A stretch of DNA of 64,000 nt from the NCBI GenBank assembly GCA_905182985.1, contig CAJJDN010000047.1:65670-129669 (forward strand). The letters are read 5' to 3'. Shown one piece after another: positions 12,425 through 22,914 of this stretch (its first letter is position 1; each line of letters opens with the position of its first letter). This stretch comes from Paramecium sonneborni. Lineage: Eukaryota; Ciliophora; Oligohymenophorea; Peniculida; Parameciidae. The position numbers and the translations under genes are program-made. Below the pieces are notes generated by a model. The model worked only from the letters and a program-made list of their open reading frames with translations, did no database searches and had not been told where the DNA came from.

Positions 12425-12580
12425 ATGAATTAAAATATTATTACAAAAGATCAAGATAATTTAGAACAGCCATCTTATGATTTTTTTTGTGGTTCACCTA
12501 TACCCGAACATGAACCTGATAATTATGACCAAGGTTCAATTTCATCAACTTCCTCGGAGTAATCCAAGAATGAAAAATGA
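12425..12580 (+). CDS. Short acidic open frame, uncertain
   Basis: A 51-codon frame beginning MNQNIITKDQDNLEQPSYDF and ending SSEQSKNEK before TGA. The composition looks like coding sequence, but there is no homology clue. It could be a first exon of something continuing to about 12.8 kb, where no clear splice path was found. Confidence 0.35.
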
Positions 12581-12783
12581 AATAAATAAAATAACATAAT
12601 GAATACAATTGTTCTTATAACTGATTTCTCATAGACATAGCCCAAAAATAGAACATTGCTAAAAAAAGTGATAATAATGTTTAAAAATGGAATATTAGTA
12701 AGAAAAATTACAATTTTATCAATTTCTATTAACAAAGTTAAATAGTTACGAATTGAAAAAATAGAATTAAAAGCAAGTTATTT

Positions 12784-13330
12784 TCATTTTTATTATGGGT
12801 AAGGTAGGAATGATGTAATAATCATATTTTTCATTAACAGTCTAATTTTTTATATAGGATAACTACAGAATTGTAATTACAATTCTTCATTTTTTTCTTT
12901 TTTTTTAACTAATATCTAAAATGATTCAATGATATAAAAATAGTTTTCTAAATCATTAATTCTTTTATATAAAGGAATCATTGGTTTTTTCGGTATCATA
13001 AACAGTTTATTTTCACAGTAACAATTTATTTGTATAATTTTGGTGGAAAATCACCTTTTTTATAAATAATCTATTAATTGTTCAATGAAAAGTCTTCAAT
13101 TACTAATCTTTCCTCTCCAATCATAATTAAGTATTCTGTATCGTCTCCTATAATTAATAATAAGAAATAAAATTTGGCAATTTTGAGAATAGATTTCTAC
13201 CAAAAAAAATAAATAATAATTTAAAATAAAAATCTTAATTTCTAATTATATTATAGTTTTCTATTAAATATAGCTCTATGAATAATAAATAAAAAATATT
13301 TTAGAATTTATTTTAAAATCTAACTCACTT
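12784..13330 (-). CDS. Putative minus-strand gene, frame interrupted
   Basis: Two coding-looking stretches lie in different frames: one with DDTEYLIMIGEERLVIEDF and KKGDFPPKLYKQ, the next with PMIPLYKRINDLENYFYII and a lysine-rich end before TGA at 12784-12786. A single extra base near 13035 would join them, and no GT...AG intron does. No start ATG was fixed. It is a frameshifted gene, a pseudogene or a region with a sequencing error. Confidence 0.35.
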
Positions 13331-13414
13331 TTTTTACAGCATTTTAATACTTAATATCAACTTTATTAAAGGATGACTTATGAATTTTATTTATAATGAT
13401 AAAATACTAAATAA

Positions 13415-13648
13415 ATGGAAAAGAATGAAGGTTTGAAAGAGGAAGAAATAAAAATTGAAAAAGTGATACGTTTGGATAAAACAGGTTGTCCAATTATAAA
13501 AGGATAGAAAGGACATAAGATCACATTTTGTGATGAAGTTATAGTTGGGAAATCTATTCATAATATAATTATTGTTGAGTGTTATAAACAATTCAATTTG
13601 CCTCCAAATGATATAGAAGTTGCTGATGAATGTTGCATATTATTATGA
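13415..13648 (+). CDS. Small CaaX-box protein, tandem copy A
   Basis: 77 residues in a single exon. It is paralogous to the next gene: both have a charged N-terminus, then D-K-x-G-x-P-I-x-K-G, then a [KC]-I-[TS]-F-x-D element, then a V-E-x-x-K-Q-[FL]-N box, and a cysteine pair at the end. Here the terminus is ECCILL, a candidate prenylation box (CILL) preceded by a possible palmitoylated cysteine. The KITF element resembles the RVxF docking site for protein phosphatase 1; that is inference. The start is the ATG giving MEKNEGLKEEE. Confidence 0.7.
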
Positions 13649-13829
13649 AGAACTTTGAGTAATTAATGTATTTGTTTCTTTGAATTGAATTATCATAATT
13701 TAAGATTTGTGAATTTTAAAGTGCTAAGCAATTCTAAAATTTCAAGTAAATTAAGCAATGTATTAAAAGATCTCTTTTTTGATGATTAAAAAGGTAAATT
13801 TATATCCTTGAGAAAAATTATTAAGAATT

Positions 13830-14081
13830 ATGGAAAAAGTTTAAAGCTAAACTTAATTAACATCACATACTGTGTTAAGTCCAATAAATAAGAAACTTAA
13901 GTTCAGAACAGATAAACGTGGATTTCCAATTCTAAAAGGATCTAAATGTCATTGCATAAGTTTTAAGGATTAGATAAAAAAAGGAGAACTACATACTATA
14001 ATAATGGTGGAGAGTTGGAAATAACTAAATTATGATAATAAACATAATCAAAAAGCTAAAGAGTGTTGTGCAATCTATTGA
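13830..14081 (+). CDS. Small CaaX-box protein, tandem copy B
   Basis: 83 residues, single exon, 181 bp after copy A on the same strand. It shares the core of copy A: TDKRGFPILKGSKCHCISF, then HTIIMVESWKQLN. The C-terminus is ECCAIY, again a cysteine pair with a CaaX-like end. The N-terminal 25 residues differ from copy A. Membrane attachment by lipid is inferred, and the function is unknown. Confidence 0.7.
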
Positions 14082-14439
14082 TCAGTAATAAGCATAATGA
14101 AACATTATGAAAATCGAGTTATATACTTATTTGTGTTATATCAATTTATTATAAAAAAATCAGTTTTTTCATCATAAAAGTGCTTCTAATTTATTAATTA
14201 TTAATTAACTCATTGACTGTTATGCTTGATAAATTCTGTCAATTACTGATGTTATAACATCCTTTTAAAATTTTAATTAATATGGTTTGAATTTATTTAT
14301 GCATAGCATATTACATTCTAATATTAAATTGTCATTCATAAATGAACATTCAATAGCTTTTAAAGGTTATAGAAATTTCACTATTGCTGTATTTGATGTA
14401 TTTTAAGTACAAGCATGAATTATATATCCTTATTCAACA
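14082..14439. other. Intergenic, AT-rich
   Basis: Lies between copy B and the end of the convergent CLEC16A-like gene. No gene recognised. Confidence 0.4.
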
Positions 14440-16280
14440 TCAAGCATTAAATACTATATAGTTTATATATTTATTTATTACATTTTATGAATTTGGTATT
14501 TATATAAATTCACAAGCTTAGTAAAGTTAAATCTCCTTATCAATTTTATAGATATTTTCAATTTTCTTTTTTGGATAATTCTTTACTAAACACTTCAACA
14601 AAATCCATAAATAGATGTATTTAAATTCATAAAGTCTATTATTATCAATTTAAGTTTTTAAATCTTCTAATTTTACATCTGGTTTTGATACTTTAAAATT
14701 ATCCCAATCAAAATTTTCGATAATATCCCAATTAACAGATAATCCTTCACTTAATTTTTTATTTTTAACTTTATAATTCTAAATCATAGAGACTATATTA
14801 TTTTATAACTCTTAATATAATTATTCCAACTCTTTTAAATCCTCATTTATCAATAATAAAATTATCAACTCTATAAGCTTTTTTGAAAAATATAATTCCT
14901 CTTATATTTTAAATAACTAATTATATTAGAATGCTTACTTTTATAATCTGAATAGATGGTATTTGATAATTATGTTATTTTGCTACAAACCAAATTGATA
15001 ATTATAGATACAATAATGTACTATCTTTAGACTAAATTACTAACTTATAAATACTCTTAATAGTTAAAGAAATTAATTTTTATATGGATTTTCTACTTAA
15101 TTAGTTTTCGAATTTTAGATGAATTAATTATTTTTATATTAAATGTCATCAAATTCCTTTTAAAATATTTATTAAAAATATTGTTCCATATTTTTTGTAT
15201 CATAAAACCATTTTTAAGATTATTTCTAATAAACATGATTTTAAATTTAGGGATCGATAAAAATTTAATCTTCATAAAAAAAAGACATAATTGTATAAAC
15301 TAAAGGTAATTTTGTGAGAAATAGATAAATTGTAAATAAACCTACCTCAAAACCAAGTATTATTGAAGTATTTTTACCTAATAATAAACCATCTAAAATT
15401 GGCAAAATTAATTAATCGATAATTATTTTTTCTAAGAAGGTTGATAAAAAAGGACATTCAGAAATAAGATCATTAAAAAACATTAGAGTATCCTCCAATT
15501 TATCTAATTAATCTTATGATTTTAGATTTATAGATTATAAAATCTCTTGGATATGGATTATATATTTCATGTACACTGAAATGAAAGGTGATGATGTAAG
15601 GTAATGTTTAAACTGAATCATAATTTTATTTTAATTTATTATAACAGATTAAGTTTGCTATTCGCTTTTAGGATCTGATGACACTACAATGAATATTCTA
15701 CAATAATATACATTTTGATAAACTTAAAATAATGTTTTAGACAGTGTTCTTAACTAATTCATCTGGATAATTGATAAATTTTTGAGCTTACCATAATAGA
15801 GGGAAGGTACAATATCGCTAATTGAAATAGAGATAAAAATTATCTCGATTAATTCTGATAGCTATAGTTTTTAAGAAATTCACATAATAATCCACAGTTT
15901 CTGGAATTGAAAAGTCATAATTATAGTTTATAAATTCATGTAAAACTGGATTGCTTAAGACATAATTTAAGTTGAGTGGATTTTATAGATTAGTACTATT
16001 TTGAGATAGCATTTTACATAATCATAGACATCTTTTCAATAATGAAAATTGTTAATTGATGATTTGCTGTCTTAAGTTTCTAAAAAAACAAGTATAAAAT
16101 ATTTTGTTCTGCAAAATAACTTAATAAATTATTTAATGAATACTCAAATATTTCTTCTTTTTTTTGATCTCCAAAAAGAAAGTATTCTGATAATTCTTCT
16201 ATTATTTATCTATATTTATGGCTCTTTTCGGAATTTTGTAAATCATTATGTAATTTTTTCACCTCTTATATTACATTCAT
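14440..16280 (-). CDS. CLEC16A: CLEC16A/Ema homologue (FPL domain), endosome and autophagy factor
   Basis: 596 residues with introns at 15996-16017 (22 nt) and 15684-15711 (28 nt). The N-terminal FPL domain aligns in order with animal CLEC16A: EELSEYFLFGDQKKEEIFEY, then NYVLSNPVLHEFINYNYDFS, then ETVDYYVNFLKTIAIRINRD, then FPLLWQAQKFINYPDELVKN. The next domain has MFFNDLISECPFLSTFLEKI and ILGFEVGLFTIYLFLTKLP, where CLEC16A has LYLLSQVFLIIHHAPLV. In animals it works with an E3 ligase in mitophagy and endosome maturation. An in-frame ATG at 16322 is an alternative start. The short minus-strand frame at 15093-15275 is a shadow. Confidence 0.85.
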
Positions 16281-16643
16281 TAATTTTATATAAAATTGTA
16301 TAAATTATTAATGAAAAAACATATTTAATTCAAAAGTTTTCAACTTATTTTTTGTAATTGAATTAAAATTAGCTCAATATTTTAAACTTTATATTAATCA
16401 CTTATCTTTTTTTGATTTCTAACTTAATTAATTGAAAAAGTTTTGTTATAAATATTAATAAATAAGATTCAAATTGATAAATTTCATATTATATGATATA
16501 AAACTTGAAGTTGATTAAAATTCATAAAGATATGATTGATATTAAATCTTTAATTACTATTTATATTAAAAACTTAATGAACTTTAAATTATAAATTAAT
16601 TAATTCATGTTTCTTTGTAGAAAAAAAATTAAAAAAAACTCAA

Positions 16644-16958
16644 ATGAGAACCCTAACAACAGATCTAATCTGTATACCTTACGAAATAATACAGAAATAT
16701 TTTCAAAAATTCTATAATACAGAACGATTGTAATATGAAAGTCAAAATAAGAAAATGCTCATAAAAGGGAAAAAGTTGCAAGAATTATATTCATTCTATG
16801 ATGCTATTTTAGTTTAATTGATAGAAGATGATATTTTTTAAATAGAAAAGCTAAGTTAAAAAAGCAAACAAAATTAGATAAGATTTACAAAATTGAAAAG
16901 GAAATCTTATAAAATGAAAAAATATCCAAAAAATTAAGAATCTCCTTATGAAAAATGA
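16644..16958 (+). CDS. Hypothetical basic protein
   Basis: 104 residues, single exon, starting MRTLTTDLICIPYEIIQKY and ending NQESPYEK. Lysine- and glutamine-rich with helical propensity. No motif recognised. It is followed 27 bp later by another tiny frame. Confidence 0.45.
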
Positions 16959-16985
16959 TTTAAAATTAATAAAAACTCATAGTGA

Positions 16986-17117
16986 ATGAGTAAATTTGTA
17001 TCCAGATAAAATTTGATCTCAAATATCCCTTATGTTAAAGAAAAATATAGATAAAGTTTAGAGGAATTAATGGAAGAAATCTCATCAAAATAAAGAAAGT
17101 TGAATTTATATTTATGA
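16986..17117 (+). CDS. Hypothetical 43-residue protein
   Basis: The frame is MSKFVSRQNLISNIPYVKEK followed by a short acidic and basic helix. It may be a real small gene or a 3' exon of the preceding one; no splice path between them was found. Confidence 0.35.
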
Positions 17118-17192
17118 TATAGATCTATATTATGTTTATTGGTTTTTACAATAGAGAGAGGAGTTATTGTTATTTGATTTGTTTTGATTAAT

Positions 17193-17740
17193 ATGAATAA
17201 TAATAATAGTGTTGTTTAATTTGAAATTGATCATCCAATATCAAGATTAGTTAGATTTGAAAGGGTTTTTTAAAGGACTTCAATTTGTATATTGATAGCT
17301 TACGTTTTGACTTCAGTAAGATTTCTAATAATGATTTTTAGATATATTATACAATGAATTTCAGCTATTCAATTTATTACATGTCAAAATTAGGATGTTA
17401 GAAGATACGTATACTATACTTACTAAATATCATCAGTGACATTCTGTTTTGGGCAGCTACTGCTATTTTATATTTAGCTATTAAATACACTTCAATCAGA
17501 CGATTTCATAAATACAATTATACAGTTTATGCTTTAATAATAATTCGATTAGCATATGCATTTAATCTTTTGATAATGGAAGAAGGGTTGACTGAAGAAG
17601 ATGCAACAGATTGTAAATTTACAAGTCATGAAAAAATAAAGAAAATATTATTTTATTTAGTTGAAAACTTGTTCTATGTGATGACAGTTGGTACAGTCCA
17701 TTACTTAATTTCAATTCTCACAAGTATTCCTTTAACATGA
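17193..17740 (+). CDS. Hypothetical multi-pass membrane protein
   Basis: 173 residues after removing a 26-nt intron at 17316-17341. Four hydrophobic segments are visible: around SICILIAYVLTS, the post-intron segment, ILFWAATAILYLAI, and a last one ending VMTVGTVHYLISILTSI. A short acidic loop (MEEGLTEEDATDCKF) separates the last two. The family is not recognised. Confidence 0.6.
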
Positions 17741-17846
17741 AATTAGACATCAAGGAATAACCAAAGGATTTGCTTACAAACGATGTTAAAGAATCACTCA
17801 TTATATGATTATAATTTTAATTAAAATTATTTTAAGAGATATTTTC

Positions 17847-19697
17847 ATGTTCAAATCAATTTCTTTTATGTTTCCTCTTCCTACTGTCAATCTGACCAAT
17901 AATAGAATTAAAACCTTGCGTAATTTAATAGAATTGCATTAAGGTGAGATGGTTCTGAATTCGAAAACTCTAATGATTGTTGGTTCTGATGCTTCATTAG
18001 AATCTTGCCAGAAATAATTACAAAAAATCAATTTAGACTTTGAATAATATCGTTTGCAATTCATAAATGCAGATTGGATTTCTTAATCTTTATAAGCCAA
18101 AAAGTTGTTAGATTTATAAAAATTTCAATTATTTTTAGAAATAGAGAAAAAATCAGAGAGATCGAGTCCTCAAGTAACAGATACAAGGTTTGTATTTATT
18201 GAATCTCTAGGAAAGGTAGTTCCATTAAAAGAAGATGTTGAAGATTAATTAGATATGGAAAGTGGAGAATATACAATAATAAAACCAGAATTGAAAGAAA
18301 AAAAAGAGAAGCGTAAATAGTAGTTTAGAAGATAAATGTTCAAAGATAATAGATATATGTTAGATTATGAATACGATAAAGATCTAGATAATTATCATCA
18401 TTAAGTAGATGATGGTTATGAATATTTATTAGATGATATTAAAATATTAAAAAAAGAAGAGAATGATATTGTTTAGTAGAATAAATTTTATGGGGACGAA
18501 GATTGTTAAATTACAGAAGTTCGTAAGCCTTAAATAGATATTTTATAAGGATTAGATATGGGAAAAGCAATCGTAAATATAGAGTAACCTTTAGTAAATG
18601 CTCAACTAAAAGAAACAAAATAATTTAATCCAAGATCTAAATAACAAATATAATATTGGGAAAACAAAAGAGAATTTTTTATTTGTGATGCTGGATCTGC
18701 TTAAAAGTGTTTTAATAATTAGATAATAGAGGAATTAGAAAAGTTATTAAAGATTTATACAAACGAAAAAGATAAAGGAAGATGTATAGCATATAGAAAA
18801 GCTATTGGTTATATAAAGTCATTAACATTTCCAATAAGATCAAGTGAAGATTTAAAAGAGATGCCAACAATTGGAGAAAAGATTAAAAAGAAAATAATTG
18901 AGATAATTTAGACAGGTTAATTATAAAAGGTTTAAAAATTATAAGGTTAAGAAAAGAATATAGCAATAACTTAATTAAGTAGAGTTTGGGGAATAGGACC
19001 AACAACTGCAGCTACATTTTATTTCAAAGGAATAAAAACATTAGATGATTTAAGAAAGAATTAACATTTATTAACAAAAAACTAATAAATATGTCTAGAT
19101 TTAGTAGAAGAATTAGAATAACGTATACCAAGAGATGAAGCTACAATAATTTTTGAAATAGTGAAAAGAGAAATAGATGATTTAAGTGGAATATCTGGAT
19201 TATATAAAGCTACTGCTTGTGGTTCATATAGAAGAGAGAAGGAAAGTTGTGGAGATATGGATATTTTAATAACAAGATGTGATGGTAAGAATAGCGATGG
19301 TTTTTTAATGAATTTAGTTTAACGGTTAGAAGGTAAATTACTTACTTATCATCTTACCTTACCTAAAAAAGGAGAACATGATAATGAATCTTATATGGGG
19401 ATAGGAAGAATTAATAATTAAGGAATTCATCGTAGAATTGATTTAAAATTATATCCAAAAGAACAGTATGGTTGTGCTGTTTTGTATTTCACTGGTTCTG
19501 ATTAATATAATAGAAGTATGAGATTATGGGCTTAAAAAATTGGATATAGTCTTAGTGATCATGGTCTATATCCAACTTAAAGGGGTTCTAACAATAAGAA
19601 ATAATGGAAAGGAGAAGTAATTCCTTGTGAAGAAGAAATTGATGTTTATAGAATTCTTGGTTTATAATATAAATAACCAAAAGAGAGATCAATATGA
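17847..19697 (+). CDS. Family X DNA polymerase (Pol lambda/beta type) with N-terminal BRCT-like domain
   Basis: 616 residues with no intron needed. The N-terminal ~100 residues are BRCT-like (ADWISQSL is the usual Trp-containing last helix). A long acidic linker follows. The polymerase core starts near residue 270 with a helix-hairpin-helix 8-kDa domain. The catalytic palm has CGSYRREKESCGDMDILI near residue 465, giving the two metal-binding aspartates of D-x-D, and RRIDLKLYP gives the third. The end has YFTGSDQYNRSMRLWA, the usual Pol X thumb motif. Such enzymes fill gaps in non-homologous end joining, which Paramecium uses to seal ends after internal eliminated sequence excision; assignment to that step is inference. 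Confidence 0.9.
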
Positions 19698-19753
19698 TTT
19701 TTTTTATATATAATTACTCTTATTATAATATACATAAACTCAATACAGCTTTT

Positions 19754-20565
19754 TCAAATTTAGTGCAGATAATTATATTCTATGTGTGAATTCAACCGAT
19801 ATAATGAATTCGGTAACATTTATTAATAACTATTTTCAGATTCTTCTGACATACAAACAACAATCTTTTCTTCCTCGAAAAATGTGTTAGTATCAATTAC
19901 TGAGTATGATTTCTCATCATTTATTGGTACTATTGCACTCTCATTTGATAATTCTTCAACTTTAACAAGAGGAGAAGAGATTGTTTGTTAAGTTTCCTTT
20001 TGAGAGATTACAGAAAAAACTGAAACAAGAGTCAAGAGTGTGAGACCTATCTTACCTAATCTCGAACAACGACCTAATTGTTAAAGTATAGATAATTAAT
20101 CTCTTATTTTTTAACTCTTATTTCTCAATTTCTATTGTCTTCCTTATAGCTCTTCTAATTATTTTCTTAATTCTGCATTATAGTTTAATTCCTTTTAAGC
20201 TTAATTTTCTAATTGTTATAAATATTGCTTCTTTCTATCTCTTGAATTTTATGCACTGATTCTATTTCTTATCATTTATATTGTTTTCTTATCATTCTCT
20301 CTTAATGGATCATCATCTTATTTCTTTCTCTTTATTTTCTTACTGCTCTATACTATTTCTGGTTCATCCTTATGTTTTCTTTATTTTGCTTTCTCTCTTC
20401 TCATCGTACGCTTCATCTTTTCCAATAACTTTTAGAAATCTTAAAAATTATTAGAATTTTCTTTTTACTTTATGGATTCGATTTTTGCATCTCTTTAAGT
20501 CCTGCTTAAGATGTTTATAGTGTCTCACTCATATACTCAAAGAATTCTTGTTAACTACTACTCAT
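19754..20565 (-). CDS. Membrane-anchored bZIP transcription factor
   Basis: 260 residues after removing a 29-nt intron at 20440-20468. Basic region: QMIRNRISAQNSRDRKKQYL, matching the N-x-[AS]-A-x-x-S-R-x-[RK]-K core of bZIP proteins, followed by leucine-spaced heptads. Just downstream is one hydrophobic helix, KIGLTLLTLVSVFSVISQ, long enough to cross a membrane, then about 80 hydrophilic residues. The order bZIP then transmembrane helix is that of ATF6/CREB3-type factors released by intramembrane proteolysis; that regulation is inferred. It converges on the Pol X gene with 56 bp between stops. Confidence 0.82.
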
Positions 20566-20984
20566 TTTCCTAAAGATTTATATTAAAATAATACATTAAA
20601 AAACGATAAATTTATTCCCTAAATACCCAAACATAGTGAAATAACTGCAATACCATAATTTAATGTTATCAAAATTTTATTTTAAATAACTCTTCTTTAC
20701 TTTTATTATTAACTCCTCTCTTTAACTATCTATTTTGTAAGCTTTATTCCTATTGAATAAAATTTTTGTTTGTATTCAGAGATACAATAATAAAATTAAG
20801 AATAAACTGTAGATCTAAATTTAAGTATTTTAATAGTATTTATATGAGATATATTATAGACTTATTTGTAAGTTCTATTCATTTAACTTAGCCTAACAAT
20901 ATTTAAATATTTCATGAAGAAAACTTAAACTAATTATTTATTTATTATTTATAATTAATATTTTTTATTAAAGACTTCATTTCT
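20566..20984. other. Intergenic, AT-rich
   Basis: Contains the upstream region of the bZIP gene. No other feature recognised. Confidence 0.4.
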
Positions 20985-21257
20985 TTGCTCTATAAAATTT
21001 ATAATCAAATTGAAAAGTTCTTTATTTATTTAATTAGGCAAAGACAATCAGAAAGAATTGATTCTAAATTAAAAAATTTTAAGACTAAAAGTTTAATAAA
21101 GTTTGATAAGTTTCAGATTTTTAAAATAAAAATTTATTCCATTTTTAAAATTTTTAATAAAAAAATTGATGATCTATATAATGGAAGTGAAACATTTAAA
21201 CTAAATAATTTAATTGTTAAATTAACTCACAACTTACTTAATGATAATTTATTATGA
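20985..21257 (+). CDS. Open frame without ATG, doubtful
   Basis: About 90 codons, K-, I- and F-rich (for example KKIDDLYNGSETFKLNNLI). No ATG start is present, and the composition is close to that of random AT-rich DNA. It may be an exon of a gene whose start was not found, or not coding. Confidence 0.2.
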   Translation: MLYKIYNQIEKFFIYLIRQRQSERIDSKLKNFKTKSLIKFDKFQIFKIKIYSIFKIFNKKIDDLYNGSETFKLNNLIVKLTHNLLNDNLL

Positions 21258-21274
21258 GTATCTATTCAAATAAA

Positions 21275-21661
21275 ATGGATATCTTTTTAAGAAATGCTTT
21301 TAATGATTAAAGTACTTCATTAGTCTTTTTTCTTTAAATTAATATAAAAACAGTTCGCACGTTTTATTTAAGGTTATTAAAAGAAGTTAAGCAAGAATTA
21401 TTCGAAAAAATTAATCCATTAAAAGAAAATTTGAAATTTTCATTTAATCAAAATTAAGATATTTTAATACTATTATTTATAAAAGAAACCAGAATGAAAA
21501 TAAATATTCTTAATAAAAAATGTTTATTACATTTGAAGTAAAAATAAATTAATGTTATTTCAATAAATAAAAATGGAATTTAATATCAAACCTTTTTTAA
21601 TTAATTATTAAATTTTCAATCTGAAACTCTTTACTTAGAATGTGTAATAATATATAAATGA
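21275..21661 (+). CDS. Hypothetical protein
   Basis: 128 residues from ATG, beginning MDIFLRNAFNDQSTSLVFF and ending ETLYLECVIIYK. A lysine-rich middle (RLLKEVKQELFEKINPLKEN) looks coding. No motif recognised. The relation to the open frame just upstream is unclear. Confidence 0.35.
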
Positions 21662-22012
21662 AATGCCATTTTTATAATATTTTGTTGGTTTATGAATGAA
21701 TAAATTACATAATAATTGTAGTAGTTAATTGCTTTTGAGAATATTAAGAGAAGAATATAAACTTAATTTGGAAGTAAATATTAAAAAATATGTTATGATT
21801 ATAAATCTTTTAAGAATTGATAAGAAAATTTTAGAAATCTTATTATTTATAGTGTTTTTAAGAAAAACTATTTATGGATATTATAAAATATGAGATTCAA
21901 GATTGGTTTTTTGAGTTAGAGTAAAAACTGATTGTTTTTAGTTTTAAAGTGAGTAAGAAACAAATTATAATATTTTTTATCGTTTTTTAATAATTATTAT
22001 TATAAATATTCA
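21662..22012. other. Intergenic, AT-rich
   Basis: No feature seen. Probably includes the promoter of the secreted protein gene. Confidence 0.4.
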
Positions 22013-22847
22013 ATGAAGACTCTTATACTTATAGTATTAATTTGCTATAGTGGTTCTTAAATGTTAAGAGGATCATCGAAGTCTTTAATTGAAGAAGAAC
22101 AAAGTATTAATGAATGATATATGACAGCAATTGTTTAGAGTGAATAAGAAGATTAAAGTTTTTATGTAGGGACAAATGACATATCAGGAGAGACTTTATA
22201 AGGTAAAGAGAATGGAGAGATAGATGCTAGTTTAGCAGTATTCAAAAGTGATGATAATCCTATGATTTACATTGAAGAGTCAGTAACATCAAGTAGTAAT
22301 ATATAACAATAAATGAAAAGATTAAGCTGAAAATTTAGAGTAATAGGAATCATTGAAAATTGATAAGATTGATGATGAGATCTAGTATAATTTTACAATA
22401 GATAATAAAGAGCACAAGAATTACCTGAAGTAAAAAATGATTAAGCTAATTTTGTGGATAAAGCAATAGTAATGGACCCAGAATCGGATTAATAAGAATC
22501 ATAGAATAATTAAACTGATGTTGTCTTGAATATAGCTTCTAAAACAGAGTCATTAACTAGTTCAGATGTAAATAAAAAGCATATTTATGTTTACAATCGT
22601 ATTGTTATTAAAAATAATAAATTATAGCTCTGGCAAAGAAACCTTTTGTTGGAATTAAATTTCCACCAATGCCTGTGACAAAGGATCATAATTATTTATC
22701 AAATTCTGAAACGCTGACTATAAAATTACCTGCATGGTCTGAATAAAGTAATCACAGAGTTGAGGATGATTTAGAGTTCTTCTAATTTATTAGACGTATA
22801 AAGCCGTAAATATTGTAGCATCTGATGTGTCAGTAAATGAATATTGA
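22013..22847 (+). CDS. Acidic secreted protein, unknown family, five tiny introns
   Basis: 236 residues. Signal peptide MKTLILIVLICYSGSQ. Introns at 22104-22127 (24), 22296-22326 (31), 22385-22401 (17), 22599-22627 (29) and 22796-22818 (23) are all needed to avoid TGA or restore frame. The mature part is rich in E, D, S and Q, with one more structured patch, NPLAKKPFVGIKFPPMPVTK. It ends PSDVSVNEY. A secretory or surface role is inferred from the signal peptide only. The 17-nt intron is at the lower limit for Paramecium. Confidence 0.65.
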
Positions 22848-22914
22848 TCTAATATAAATATTTAATATATTTTTTTAAAATTGCTAAAATCTCAAAAATA
22901 TATAATAATAAATA

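Noticed and set aside
15093..15275. A minus-strand frame MKIKFLSIPK...
   Set aside because: It is a different frame of the CLEC16A-like gene, which reads through this region with a better protein.
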